49,536 nt of DNA from Caldilineales bacterium (GTDB taxonomy: Bacteria > Chloroflexota > Anaerolineae > J102): NCBI GenBank assembly GCA_024102915.1, contig JAGFJG010000167.1, positions 1 to 49,536 of the forward strand, in the 5' to 3' direction. The notes under the pieces were generated by a model that saw nothing but the letters and a program-made list of their open reading frames with translations, did no database searches and was not told the origin of the DNA. This document shows positions 19,711 to 27,600 of the stretch, piece by piece. The position numbers were made by a program, and so were the translations under genes. How positions within the stretch are numbered: the first letter of the stretch is position 1; each line of letters starts with the position of its first letter.

Positions 19711-20502
19711 ATGCCCCTGAAAACCCCCTATTCCCAACTCAAAGTCTGGCTCATCGACATGGATGGCGTGGTTTATCGCGGCAGCGAGCCGCTGCCCGGA
19801 GCCGCTGCCTTCATCGCCGCATTGCAGGAAACAAAGACGCCATTCCTTTTCCTCACCAATAACGCCACCAAAACGCCCGATCAGTCGCTCGACCGACTGG
19901 CCCGCATGGACATCAACGTCTCGGAACGCGAGATTTTCACATCGGCGCTGGCCACAGCCGCCTATCTGTGCCGGCACTATCCGCCGCCCCAGAATGTTGT
20001 GGTCGTCGGCGGGCAGGGGATTCGCGTTGCGTTGACCGACGCCGGGTACAACCTGGCGAGTTCGGCGGATGAAGCGGATTTGGTAGTCAGCGCCTTGGAC
20101 CAGAGTGTGACCTACGCGCATCTGGCGGAGGCGACCCTGGCGATCAATCGCGGCTGTCCCTGGATCGCCACCAACGCCGACCCCTCATTGCCCAGCGAGC
20201 GCGGTGACCTCCCCGGCGCCGGGGCGATCATCGCCCTGCTCGCCGCCGCCACCGGTCGGGATCCCCTGGTCATCGGCAAGCCCGAGACCGGCATCTTTAC
20301 CCAGGCCCTGGCCCAATTGAGAGCGGCTCCCGGCGAGGCTGTCATGCTGGGCGACCGCCTCACCACCGACATCCTGGGCGGCCACAACGCCGGTCTCATG
20401 ACGATGTGCGTGCTCACCGGCATCGCCACCCAGACCGATGCCGAAAATTACCGCCCGCGCCCGGACTTCATTATCCCTGACCTCACCTCGCTTCTCGATT
20501 GA
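19711..20502 (+). CDS. HAD-superfamily class IIA phosphatase (NagD-like)
   Basis: 263 residues, the usual size for the family. The nucleophile motif is LIDMDGVVYRG near residues 11-21, followed by the class IIA signature LTNNATKTP (motif II). The cap domain lies between, then TNADPSLPSERG, the motif III region GKPETGIF and motif IV MLGDRLTTDI with GHNAG. The family dephosphorylates small phosphate esters such as 4-nitrophenyl phosphate, UMP or phosphoglycolate; the substrate here is not predictable. There is no Shine-Dalgarno before the ATG. The gene sits between recJ and rlmN in the same direction and may be a read-through member of that group. Confidence 0.92.
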   Translation: MPLKTPYSQLKVWLIDMDGVVYRGSEPLPGAAAFIAALQETKTPFLFLTNNATKTPDQSLDRLARMDINVSEREIFTSALATAAYLCRHYPPPQNVVVVGGQGIRVALTDAGYNLASSADEADLVVSALDQSVTYAHLAEATLAINRGCPWIATNADPSLPSERGDLPGAGAIIALLAAATGRDPLVIGKPETGIFTQALAQLRAAPGEAVMLGDRLTTDILGGHNAGLMTMCVLTGIATQTDAENYRPRPDFIIPDLTSLLD

Positions 20503-20523
20503 TTCATGATTGCACCCTGGCTA

Positions 20524-20558
20524 AATCCGCAATCCCGAATCCCCAATCTCTAATTCTC
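20524..20558 (+). repeat. Degenerate heptamer tract before rlmN
   Basis: Five consecutive 7-base units: AATCCGC, AATCCCG, AATCCCC, AATCTCT, AATTCTC. The tract ends 10 bases before the rlmN start codon, in the place where a Shine-Dalgarno would be. Confidence 0.7.
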
Positions 20559-20568
20559 TTCCCCACCC

Positions 20569-21666
20569 GTGCCCAACCTCCTTGACTACACCCAACCCGA
20601 ACTGCGCGACCTGATGCAATCGTGGGATCAGCCAGCCTATCGCGGCGACCAGCTTTACAGTTGGCTGCACAAAGACCTGGCTACCAATCCCGAACAGATG
20701 ACCAATCTGCCCAAGGCGCTGCGAACCAGGCTGGCGGCTGAGACGACCCTCAACCCGCTGCAACTCGTCGTGCAGGTCGATAGCAAAGACCGCCTGACCC
20801 GCAAGGCGCTGTTCCGGCTGGCGGACGGCAATACCATCGAAGTGGTCTTGATGCTGTATAATCAGCGACGCACCGTCTGTATTTCCACGCAGGTTGGCTG
20901 CGGCATGGGCTGCACATTCTGCGCCACCGCACAGGGCGGTCTGCGCCGGAATTTGTCGGCGGGGGAGATCATCGCCCAGGTGCATTGGTTTGAGCGCTGG
21001 CTGCGCCAGGAGGGCGGCAAAGCGGACGGCTTGAGAGTCGAACGCCCCAGCCGCATCAGTAATGTGGTGGTCATGGGCATGGGCGAGCCGCTGGCCAATT
21101 ACGAGCCGCTGTTCAAGGCCTTGCGCGCCATCACCGACCCGGACAATTTCGCGCTTTCGGCTCGCAGCATCACCGTCTCCACCGTGGGGCTTGTGCCCAT
21201 GATCGACCGCATGGCCGATGAGGATTTGCCGGTGGGGTTGGCCGTCTCGTTGCATGCCGCCAGCAATCGCCTGCGCGGCAAACTGGTTCCGATCAATCGC
21301 ACCTATCCTGTGGAAAGCCTGATTGCGGCCTGCCATCGCTATCAGCAAAAGACCCGGAGGCGGATCACCTTTGAGTATGCCCTGATGCGCGGCATCAACG
21401 ATTCCATCGAGCAGGCGCAACAACTGGCCGATCTTTTGGTGGGCCTGCGCAGCCATGTCAACCTGATTCCGCTCAATCCCATTCCGGACTCACCCTACCA
21501 GCCGACCAGCCCCGAAGACGCCGCCAGTTTTCAGCAAGTCTTGCAGGCTGCCGGCGTGCCGGCGACCATGCGGTTGCGCAGGGGCATCGAGATCAACGCC
21601 GGTTGCGGGCAATTGCGCCAGGCGATGCAGCAGTCGGACGTGATTCCACTGCTGACGGAGCCGTAG
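20569..21666 (+). CDS. rlmN: 23S rRNA (adenine-C2)-methyltransferase RlmN
   Basis: Radical SAM enzyme that methylates C2 of A2503 in 23S rRNA (and A37 of some tRNAs), acting through a methyl-cysteine intermediate. 365 residues from a GTG start. It has [11 protein letters not shown] near the N-terminus, the [4Fe-4S] motif [10 protein letters not shown] (~110-119), [31 protein letters not shown] and MRGINDS. The C-terminal loop [13 protein letters not shown] carries the catalytic Cys (~345). All key residues are present. The leader is a heptamer tract without Shine-Dalgarno. Confidence 0.97.
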   Translation: MPNLLDYTQPELRDLMQSWDQPAYRGDQLYSWLHKDLATNPEQMTNLPKALRTRLAAETTLNPLQLVVQVDSKDRLTRKALFRLADGNTIEVVLMLYNQRRTVCISTQVGCGMGCTFCATAQGGLRRNLSAGEIIAQVHWFERWLRQEGGKADGLRVERPSRISNVVVMGMGEPLANYEPLFKALRAITDPDNFALSARSITVSTVGLVPMIDRMADEDLPVGLAVSLHAASNRLRGKLVPINRTYPVESLIAACHRYQQKTRRRITFEYALMRGINDSIEQAQQLADLLVGLRSHVNLIPLNPIPDSPYQPTSPEDAASFQQVLQAAGVPATMRLRRGIEINAGCGQLRQAMQQSDVIPLLTEP

Positions 21667-21728
21667 CGGACGACATGCGGGCGAGCATGAATTAACCTGA
21701 AGTCACATTGAGAACAGTGTTTTTTACT

Positions 21729-21749
21729 CGACGATGGACGACAGACGAT
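21729..21749 (+). repeat. NGACGAT heptamer repeat
   Basis: Three units, CGACGAT, GGACGAC and AGACGAT, in the gap between rlmN and fmt. Related tracts occur at 26520-26606 and 44854-44874. A partly complementary stretch lies near 21773-21790, so a hairpin is possible. Confidence 0.6.
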
Positions 21750-21843
21750 TGAACTCGTTTTGTCAGTGCATCCGCCATCATCTATCGTTGACGGTTGGTC
21801 AAAAATAGCGGCCTCAAACTGACGTTAGTTTAGAATCGCTCCC

Positions 21844-21899
21844 GAACTCCGAACTCCGAACTCCGAACTCCGAACGCCGAACTCCGAACTCCGAACTCC
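21844..21899 (+). repeat. GAACTCC heptamer array (8 units) abutting fmt
   Basis: Eight exact-length units of GAACTCC, the fifth reading GAACGCC, end one base before the fmt ATG at 21901. The array occupies the translation initiation region, so no Shine-Dalgarno exists. Copy-number change by slippage would shift promoter-to-start distance without touching the coding frame. Confidence 0.9.
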
Positions 21900-21900
21900 C

Positions 21901-22830
21901 ATGACCCGAACCGTTTTCATGGGCACGCCCGATTTCGCCGTTCCCGTGCTCAGGGCTCTGCTCGACGCCCCCGAAATCGAACCGGTCGGAGTCGTCACTC
22001 AGCCCGACCGGCCAGCGGGGCGCGGGCGCAAAGTGCAAAGGTCGCCGGTCAAAGAGGTTGCGGAGGCCGCGGGCGTGCCGGTCTTACAGCCCCAGCGCTT
22101 GCGCGAGGCTGACGCATTCGCCGGGCTAGCAGCGTTGGAACCGGAATTGATTGTCGTCGCCGCCTACGGCCAGATATTGCGACCGGAGGTGCTGAGCCTG
22201 CCGCGGCATGGATGCGTCAATGTGCATGCCTCATTGCTGCCGCGCTGGCGGGGCGCTTCGCCCATTACGGCTGCGATTCTGGCTGGCGACGCCCAGACCG
22301 GCGTCACGATCATGCAAATGGACGAGGGCATGGACACCGGGCCGATCCTCGCCCAGGCGGCTTACGGTATCCTGCCGGACGACACGGAAGGACGGCTGAG
22401 CGAGCGGCTCGCGCGGCTAGGCGCTGAACTCCTGATCGATACGCTGCCCTGTTATCTGCAGGGCGGCATCACGCCCCGCACTCAGCCTGTCGAGGGCGCG
22501 ACAGTTTGCCGTCTCTTGAAGAAGGAGCAAGCCCGCATCGATTGGACGCAATCGGCGGCGCAGATCGAGCGGATGGTGCGGGCTTATGAGCCCTGGCCGG
22601 GCGCGTTCACAACCTGGTCGGGCCAGCACCTGAAGATCGGGGCTGCCAGCGTGGTCGAGGGCCAGGCCAGACCGGGTGAGGTTGTTGGCGTGATCGATGG
22701 CGCAGCGGTGGGGACAGGCGATGGTCTGCTGCTTGTTAGCACGCTGCAATTGGCCGGTAAGCGTAAGATGGATATGGAAGAATTTATGCGCGGCAGGCCG
22801 GAGTTGCTGGGCTCGTTCCTCGGCAATTGA
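21901..22830 (+). CDS. fmt: Methionyl-tRNA formyltransferase
   Basis: Transfers a formyl group from 10-formyl-tetrahydrofolate to initiator Met-tRNA. 309 residues, normal length. The N-terminal hydrolase domain begins VFMGTPDFAVPVLRALL and carries the catalytic region NVHASLLPRWRGASPI (Asn, His) with MQMDEGMDTGPIL. The C-terminal tRNA-binding domain includes CRLLKKEQARIDW and AYEPWPGAFT. Immediately upstream is the GAACTCC array. The stop lies three bases from the stop of the convergent gene at 22834. Confidence 0.97.
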   Translation: MTRTVFMGTPDFAVPVLRALLDAPEIEPVGVVTQPDRPAGRGRKVQRSPVKEVAEAAGVPVLQPQRLREADAFAGLAALEPELIVVAAYGQILRPEVLSLPRHGCVNVHASLLPRWRGASPITAAILAGDAQTGVTIMQMDEGMDTGPILAQAAYGILPDDTEGRLSERLARLGAELLIDTLPCYLQGGITPRTQPVEGATVCRLLKKEQARIDWTQSAAQIERMVRAYEPWPGAFTTWSGQHLKIGAASVVEGQARPGEVVGVIDGAAVGTGDGLLLVSTLQLAGKRKMDMEEFMRGRPELLGSFLGN

Positions 22831-22833
22831 CGC

Positions 22834-23340
22834 TCAACGTTCTTCAAACCGCCAGCGTGTGGCCACGCCGGGGAAATCGCTTTCCAGCCAGCCCAGGGCA
22901 TTGGACGGCTTCAGGCGGAATGTCATGACACCAACATCGTCGATGCCCAGCCGGATTTCATACTTGTCCCAATAGGCATCGGCATAGCGCTGTAACAAAT
23001 CCTTGTCCCGCTCCTCACGGGCAACACCCTCCAAAACCAGGACTTCGTCGCCGCTTTCGAGATGGACGACGACGGCCGGGTTCGTGATCAAATTGAGCGC
23101 TTTGCGCGATTGGGCGTCGGTGCCAAAGAGAAACGAATCGTCCAGCCAGATGCCCCAAACCGGCGAGGCGTGTGGTCGCCCGTCGGGGCGGGTGGTGCAA
23201 ACCCAATAGTTGCGAGCGCTTATCAGGCGTTCTTGCGCCCACGACCAGGGCAGCAGCCCACTGCCCTCGCGCTCGTCCAGCAGTCCGTAGCCTTCGGGCA
23301 TGGTTGGACGGCTGGAAATTGGGTTGATTGAATTGCTCAT
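22834..23340 (-). CDS. Pyridoxamine 5'-phosphate oxidase-family flavin protein
   Basis: 168 residues with the split-barrel flavin-binding fold of the PPOX family: YWVCTTRPDGRPHASPVWG, DDSFLFGTDAQSRKALNL, NPAVVVHLESGDEVLVLEG, and a tail matching family members that bind FMN or F420. Substrate not predictable; many such proteins reduce F420-linked or haem-like substrates. Strong Shine-Dalgarno GAGGAGG seven bases before the ATG. It is divergent from the nuclease gene at 23448 and convergent with fmt. Confidence 0.85.
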   Translation of the reverse strand: MSNSINPISSRPTMPEGYGLLDEREGSGLLPWSWAQERLISARNYWVCTTRPDGRPHASPVWGIWLDDSFLFGTDAQSRKALNLITNPAVVVHLESGDEVLVLEGVAREERDKDLLQRYADAYWDKYEIRLGIDDVGVMTFRLKPSNALGWLESDFPGVATRWRFEER

Positions 23341-23361
23341 GGTCGCGCCTCCTCGTATAAT
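23333..23361 (+). promoter_or_regulatory. Promoter of the phospholipase-D-type gene
   Basis: TTGCTC (23333-23338), 17-base spacer, TATAAT (23356-23361), about 85 bases before the start at 23448. The -35 lies inside the first codons of the divergent oxidase gene. Confidence 0.6.
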
Positions 23362-23447
23362 CTACAGTATCGAAAAAAATCGTCGGTTTTGAAGCTATTC
23401 TTGCGGGTATCTCTCTCCGGTTCAAATCGCCGCTCGACCAAATCAAA

Positions 23448-25517
23448 ATGCGAAAATCCATCATAGCACACGCGGGTTGGCGTCAGATCATAGCCCTGAT
23501 CCTGATTGTCATTGCGGCAACGTCATTGGCCGCTTGCCGCTCCTCTGGCAAGCCAGAGACCGGGCCGGAATCAACAGCGAGCGTATCCGGAACGGAGGGG
23601 GAGCAAACCCTGGTGGTGCTGCCGGACGACGGCATTGGCCCTATCCTCGATTTGATCGAGAATGCCGATTCGTCGATCCGGTTCAAAATCTACTTGCTGA
23701 CACATCGAGATGTGCGGGCGGCGCTGGTGCGAGCGGCAAACCGGGGGGTCGATGTTCGCGTCCTGATCGAGCAGAACCCGACCGGCGGCGGGGAGAGCAA
23801 TCAGGAAAGTTTCGATGTGTTACGCGAGGGCGGGGTGCAGGTACGCTGGACGAATCCTGACTTCCGCCTGACGCACGAGAAAAGCCTTATGGTCGATGAC
23901 CGGACGGCGTTGATTGGCACATTTAACTACACGGTCAGTTCATTTGGCAGCAATCGAGAATACGGAATTATCAGCACGGAGCCCGATGTCGTCTCGGAAG
24001 TCGCCCTGATTTTTGACAGCGATTGGAATAGCGCCGACTACAAATTGCCCGCGGAGTCCGCTCTGGTCGTCAGCCCGTTGAACAGCCGCCAGACCATCGA
24101 GGATTTGATTGACGACGCTCAGTCTCAGTTGTGGCTGGAGCAGGCGACGCTTTTGGACGACGAGATCACCGAGCATCTGGTGGCGGCGGCGCGGCGCGGG
24201 GTGGCTGTGCGTTTCATCGGGCCGCTGCGCGCGGATGAGGATGATTTCGCAGCCGCCAATCATCAGCGTCTGCGTGATGCGGGCGGCCAGGTCGCCCTGA
24301 TGGCCGACCCCCTGGTGCACGCCAAAGTCATCCTGGCCGATGATCGCCAGGCGCTGATTGGTTCCATTAATCTGACCTATTCGTCTATGGATTTGAATCG
24401 GGAACTGGGTATATTGACCACCGATCCAGGCGTGCTTGCCCGCTTGCGAAAGACGATGGCCGCCGACTGGGAACGGGTTGCCCAGGTCGTGGAAGCGCCG
24501 GACAGCCCGATCACCTGGCAGGAGGCGATGAAGTACGTGGGCGCTGAGGTCATCGTCGAGGGTGAGATCGTGCGCACGCACAATACCGGCAAAGTCACTT
24601 TCCTCAACTTCGATTCCGACTATCGCAATTCACTCTCGCTCGTCATCTTCCCCGACACCGCCCAACTCTTTCCGCAGCCGCCCGAAGACCTGTTTCTCAA
24701 TCGGCGGGTGCAGGCTTCCGGGCTGGTGAAGGAATACCAGGGCGCGCCTGAGATCATCATCGAAAACCCCAACCAATTGCGTTTGCTGGACGCCGATAGC
24801 GCTGCAATGGACGATCCACCTCAACGCACGGGTGAGACTATTGCAGACGCCGTCGCCAGTTCGCCGGTCGGGACAATCTCGTGGCAGGACGCAGGAAATT
24901 ACATCGGCCAGGATGTGACGGTCGAGGGCGAGGTAGTGCGTACTTACGATTCCGGTAACGTCACATTTCTTAACTTCACCGACAACTGGCGCGGTACATT
25001 TAGCGCCGTCGTGTTCGCCGCCGACTATGGCAAATACCCGCGCCCGCCTGCAGAATTGTTTCTCGACCAGACGGTGAAGATTACCGGCGAGGTCAAAGAA
25101 TACCAGGGCGCGCCCGAAATCGTGATCGAATCCCCAGAGCAGATCGAGATTATCGACAGCATCGACGCTCAGCTTGCGTCCCCCGAACCCGAATCCGCAA
25201 ACGACGAGGCTGGCGTCGCCCAGCCTGTTGGGGTGATCCCGTGGCAGCAGGCGGAGGACTATCTGGGCCAGACCATCACCGTCAGCGGCAAGATCATCAA
25301 CGCCAATGACATAGGCAGCATCACGTTCCTCAATTTCAGCAACGAGCGCGGCAAGTTCGTGGCGGTGGTTTTCGCCGATGATTACGCGGCTTTCCCGCAA
25401 CCGCCCGTGCAAATGTACGATGGCCGGGAAGTGTGGATTACCGGCGAGGTCGAGACATACCGCAACGCTCCACAGATCATCGTCCGATCGCCCGATCAGA
25501 TCGAGGTGTTCGACTGA
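23448..25517 (+). CDS. Lipoprotein phospholipase-D-family nuclease with three OB-fold repeats
   Basis: 689 residues. A signal peptide ends in the lipobox TSLAAC, so the protein is probably lipid-anchored outside the cell. Two HKD motifs form one PLD active site: THEKSLMVDD (~142) with IGTFNYT, and VHAKVILADD (~290) with IGSINLT. Single-domain bacterial members of this type are often nucleases (Nuc-like) rather than lipases. Three copies of a ~95-residue OB-fold module follow (~355-450, ~475-570, ~590-689), each with W-Q-x-A, YxGxxVxVEGEIV, VTFLNF, a V-V-F strand, PQPP-like turns and EYQGAPEI-type endings. These are nucleic-acid-binding-like modules. A secreted nuclease that holds its substrate through the OB repeats is the likely role. 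It is followed 21 bases later by the Nudix-like gene. Confidence 0.88.
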   Translation: MRKSIIAHAGWRQIIALILIVIAATSLAACRSSGKPETGPESTASVSGTEGEQTLVVLPDDGIGPILDLIENADSSIRFKIYLLTHRDVRAALVRAANRGVDVRVLIEQNPTGGGESNQESFDVLREGGVQVRWTNPDFRLTHEKSLMVDDRTALIGTFNYTVSSFGSNREYGIISTEPDVVSEVALIFDSDWNSADYKLPAESALVVSPLNSRQTIEDLIDDAQSQLWLEQATLLDDEITEHLVAAARRGVAVRFIGPLRADEDDFAAANHQRLRDAGGQVALMADPLVHAKVILADDRQALIGSINLTYSSMDLNRELGILTTDPGVLARLRKTMAADWERVAQVVEAPDSPITWQEAMKYVGAEVIVEGEIVRTHNTGKVTFLNFDSDYRNSLSLVIFPDTAQLFPQPPEDLFLNRRVQASGLVKEYQGAPEIIIENPNQLRLLDADSAAMDDPPQRTGETIADAVASSPVGTISWQDAGNYIGQDVTVEGEVVRTYDSGNVTFLNFTDNWRGTFSAVVFAADYGKYPRPPAELFLDQTVKITGEVKEYQGAPEIVIESPEQIEIIDSIDAQLASPEPESANDEAGVAQPVGVIPWQQAEDYLGQTITVSGKIINANDIGSITFLNFSNERGKFVAVVFADDYAAFPQPPVQMYDGREVWITGEVETYRNAPQIIVRSPDQIEVFD

Positions 25518-25538
25518 CCGTTTCGGGAAAAGACATCC

Positions 25539-26486
25539 ATGACAGCAAATCCAATCGCAAAACGACACGCAGCCGGTATTGTGTTCTGCCCATCAGCGGA
25601 CGGCTTTGAGGTGGCTCTGGTGGGTTTTGGCGAGCGATATCACTTGCCCCAGGCCGAGGTCGAGCCCGGCAAATCCGTCGTCGCCGCAGCCGTCCAGGCG
25701 GTGTGGGAACAGGTGCATGTGCGGGCGCTAGCCGGGCCGATTATCGATCAGGTTGAGCAGTGGTCGCAGAAGCGCAAGGGAGAGGGTTGGACTCAGGTTC
25801 GGGAACTGGTTGATTACGTGCTGATGGAAGGGATTGCTTCCGCCGAGGAGCGGTCGGAAACCGCCACGCCACGCGTTCACTGGCTGCCGATCGACAAAGC
25901 CATCGCCCAGGCCGCCAACTCGACCGAACGCGAGATGCTCACCCGCGCCCGTTCGCTGTTACGCGCTCCCGGCAGCGGGTTGCGCCTGCTGCCGTCGATC
26001 ATGGCCCATGCCCTCGGCGATTTGTCTCCCGCCACATTGCTCGCCCTGGCCGAAACCGAGCTTTGGGTTGACGACGAAATCTATGTCGTCCTGGCGCTTC
26101 CGAGCGGCGAACGTCCTTCGCTGGTTACGCAGGGCGAGCCGCCCTATCTGGCGACCATCGACGACGGCGACGAATTGACCCTGGTTGTATCGGAGCGCAC
26201 GCTGGAAGCACACCCTGATCTCTTTGCCCAATCAATCCAGGCCGAGCGCAGTTTCCGATTTATTCGTCTGGAAGCCAATCTGCCGTGGGACACAGTGGGT
26301 TATGGCGCTGCCATCTTTGCCGCGCTCACCGCTGCCGGCATCAGCGCCGGATTCTATAGCGGCTATTCGATTGACTATCTGCTCATCAAAGAAGTCGATC
26401 TTGCGCTTGGCCTCGCCTCGCTCGAACGGCTGATCAGGGAAGCCCAAGCGCTGTCGGCCACGGCACTCGAAGATAACGGTGCATAG
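25539..26486 (+). CDS. Degenerate Nudix domain fused to a CASTOR-type ACT domain
   Basis: 315 residues. Residues ~1-145 follow the Nudix fold (AAGIVFCPS..., YHLPQAEVEPGKS), but the box that should read REUxEExGU is QAVWEQVHV, so hydrolase activity is doubtful. Residues ~160-310 resemble the ACT_7/CASTOR family: VLALPSGERPSLVTQ, FRFIRLEANLPWDTVGYGAA, then SGYSIDYLLIKEVDL. ACT domains bind small ligands, often amino acids, so the protein may be a ligand-responsive sensor. I do not know of this as a standard architecture. It lies 21 bases downstream of the nuclease gene and may be cotranscribed with it. Confidence 0.75.
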   Translation: MTANPIAKRHAAGIVFCPSADGFEVALVGFGERYHLPQAEVEPGKSVVAAAVQAVWEQVHVRALAGPIIDQVEQWSQKRKGEGWTQVRELVDYVLMEGIASAEERSETATPRVHWLPIDKAIAQAANSTEREMLTRARSLLRAPGSGLRLLPSIMAHALGDLSPATLLALAETELWVDDEIYVVLALPSGERPSLVTQGEPPYLATIDDGDELTLVVSERTLEAHPDLFAQSIQAERSFRFIRLEANLPWDTVGYGAAIFAALTAAGISAGFYSGYSIDYLLIKEVDLALGLASLERLIREAQALSATALEDNGA

Positions 26487-26519
26487 CTCGCGCCAACATG
26501 CGTGCGCATGAAGGCGGTC

Positions 26520-26606
26520 TGACGATTACCGACGGACGATTGACGACGGCGCCCTAGCGGATGAGGCGCTGAAGCCAATCGTCGATCATTAATGGTTCAT
26601 CGTCCG
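26520..26606. repeat. NGACGAT repeats with inverted copies between convergent genes
   Basis: TGACGAT (26520-26526), GGACGAT (26534-26540) and TGACGAC (26541-26547) face inverted copies at 26577-26606 (AATCGTCGATCATT and ATCGTCCG). CGGACGAT pairs exactly with ATCGTCCG (26599-26606), and GGCGCC/GGCGC sequences can pair inside. It sits between the convergent stops at 26486 and 26609 and could act as a terminator. Confidence 0.6.
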
Positions 26607-26608
26607 GT

Positions 26609-27055
26609 TTAGCTGACCGGTTCTGACTCGACCTCTGTTGTGTCGGCTTCGGCGGCCTCTTTCTCTGACTGCTGCTCGAGGCGCACCACTACGGCATCCA
26701 GTTCGGCGTTCAACGTGCGTAGCCCTTTGACAAAGCCATCGCGCAGGTCTTTCGTTACCTGGCTGGTGCGTACTGCGCCGACCACCTTGTCGGTTTGCTC
26801 GCCCATCTCCCTGGCGACATCGGTGGAACGAGCCTTGCCGATCACATCATTGATTTCAGTGACCGCCGTCTGAAATCCTTCACGGACTTCGTTCTCGATT
26901 TCGTAACGCTGTGGGCTGTCCAGGGCGGAGCGAATCGCCACGCCGAGTTTGTGGCCAAGAATGCCCAATTCGCGCACGATATCGCTGCCCGCTTCACGCG
27001 CCTGATTGTTCTGGGCGCTTTGTGGTTCAACTTTGGGGTCCTGGTCGGTGCTCAT
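26609..27055 (-). CDS. Helical cytosolic protein of unknown function
   Basis: ATG 27055 follows AGGAGAT at good spacing, so the upstream in-frame ATG (27136) is not needed. 148 residues with no membrane segment and no signal peptide. The N-terminus is polar (MSTDQDPKVEP). The middle is strongly amphipathic helix (IVRELGILGHKLGVAIRSAL, then VREGFQTAVTEINDVIG and LRDGFVKGLRTLNAELDAV), and the tail is acidic (EAAEADTTEVESEPVS). No catalytic motif and no family recognised; coiled-coil assembly is likely. Divergent from tatA. Confidence 0.7.
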   Translation of the reverse strand: MSTDQDPKVEPQSAQNNQAREAGSDIVRELGILGHKLGVAIRSALDSPQRYEIENEVREGFQTAVTEINDVIGKARSTDVAREMGEQTDKVVGAVRTSQVTKDLRDGFVKGLRTLNAELDAVVVRLEQQSEKEAAEADTTEVESEPVS

Positions 27056-27224
27056 GTATATCTCCTGACGTGGTTGTATGGGTGGGGTTAGCTGCTCCGA
27101 CTTCCCTGGTGACGCCAGTGAAAGCGCGTCATCCACCGGGGAGCCTGGATGTGGGTGCGATAAGTTGTATCGCTGACTTTACGTTTGCCTGCTTCCCTGG
27201 GTTTCAGTTCTCTAATCAGCGTGA

Positions 27225-27230
27225 TACAAT
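27225..27230 (+). promoter_or_regulatory. Putative -10 element for tatA
   Basis: TACAAT preceded by TG one base upstream (extended -10, TGATACAAT), about 57 bases before the tatA start. No convincing -35 is seen, as is common with extended -10 promoters. Confidence 0.4.
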
Positions 27231-27286
27231 GAAGCGACTGATTGGCTGCGTGAGCGGCACAGCATTCCAAAGCATGGAGAAAAGGT

Positions 27287-27484
27287 ATGCCAAATATTGG
27301 CCTTCCCGAAGTATTAATCGTCCTCCTGATCGTATTGTTGATATTTGGCGCTGGCAAACTTCCCGAGGTGTTCCGGTCTCTGGGTTCTGGCATTCGGGAA
27401 TTCCGCGAGGCGGCAAGCAACGAACCCCGACCAGAGGACAAGAAAGAAGAACCCGAAATCACAGACACGACGGAGAAAAACTGA
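27287..27484 (+). CDS. tatA: Twin-arginine translocase pore subunit TatA/E
   Basis: 65 residues. One N-terminal membrane helix (EVLIVLLIVLLIFGAGKLPE) with the family-defining hinge FGAGKLPE, an amphipathic helix (VFRSLGSGIREFREAASN) and a charged tail rich in Glu and Lys. TatA oligomers form the membrane passage for folded proteins with RR signal peptides. No tatC or tatB lies nearby, so the rest of the system is elsewhere. GGAG precedes the ATG. Confidence 0.95.
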   Translation: MPNIGLPEVLIVLLIVLLIFGAGKLPEVFRSLGSGIREFREAASNEPRPEDKKEEPEITDTTEKN

Positions 27485-27558
27485 ACAGATTTTTTCTTTG
27501 AGCCGCCTTTGCGACCCATAATTTTGGCGCGCCATTAGCCCATTCATGTGTCCGATCC

Positions 27559-27595
27559 GCCTGCGTTCTTTGATTAAGGGCGCAGGCTTATTATT
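27559..27595 (+). terminator. Terminator after tatA, directly before aroD
   Basis: GCCTGCG (27559-27565) pairs with CGCAGGC (27581-27587) around a 15-base loop and is followed by TTATTATT. It ends only 13 bases before the aroD ATG at 27601. Confidence 0.75.
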
Positions 27596-27600
27596 GCAGA

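Noticed and set aside
21844..21899. Regular array considered as CRISPR
   Set aside because: The unit is only 7 bases with no spacers, and no cas genes are present.
27088..27519. Minus-strand frame beginning MGRKGGSKKKSVQFF
   Set aside because: The basic start looks like a small ribosomal or DNA-binding protein, but the rest is antisense to tatA and lacks any pattern; no ribosome site.
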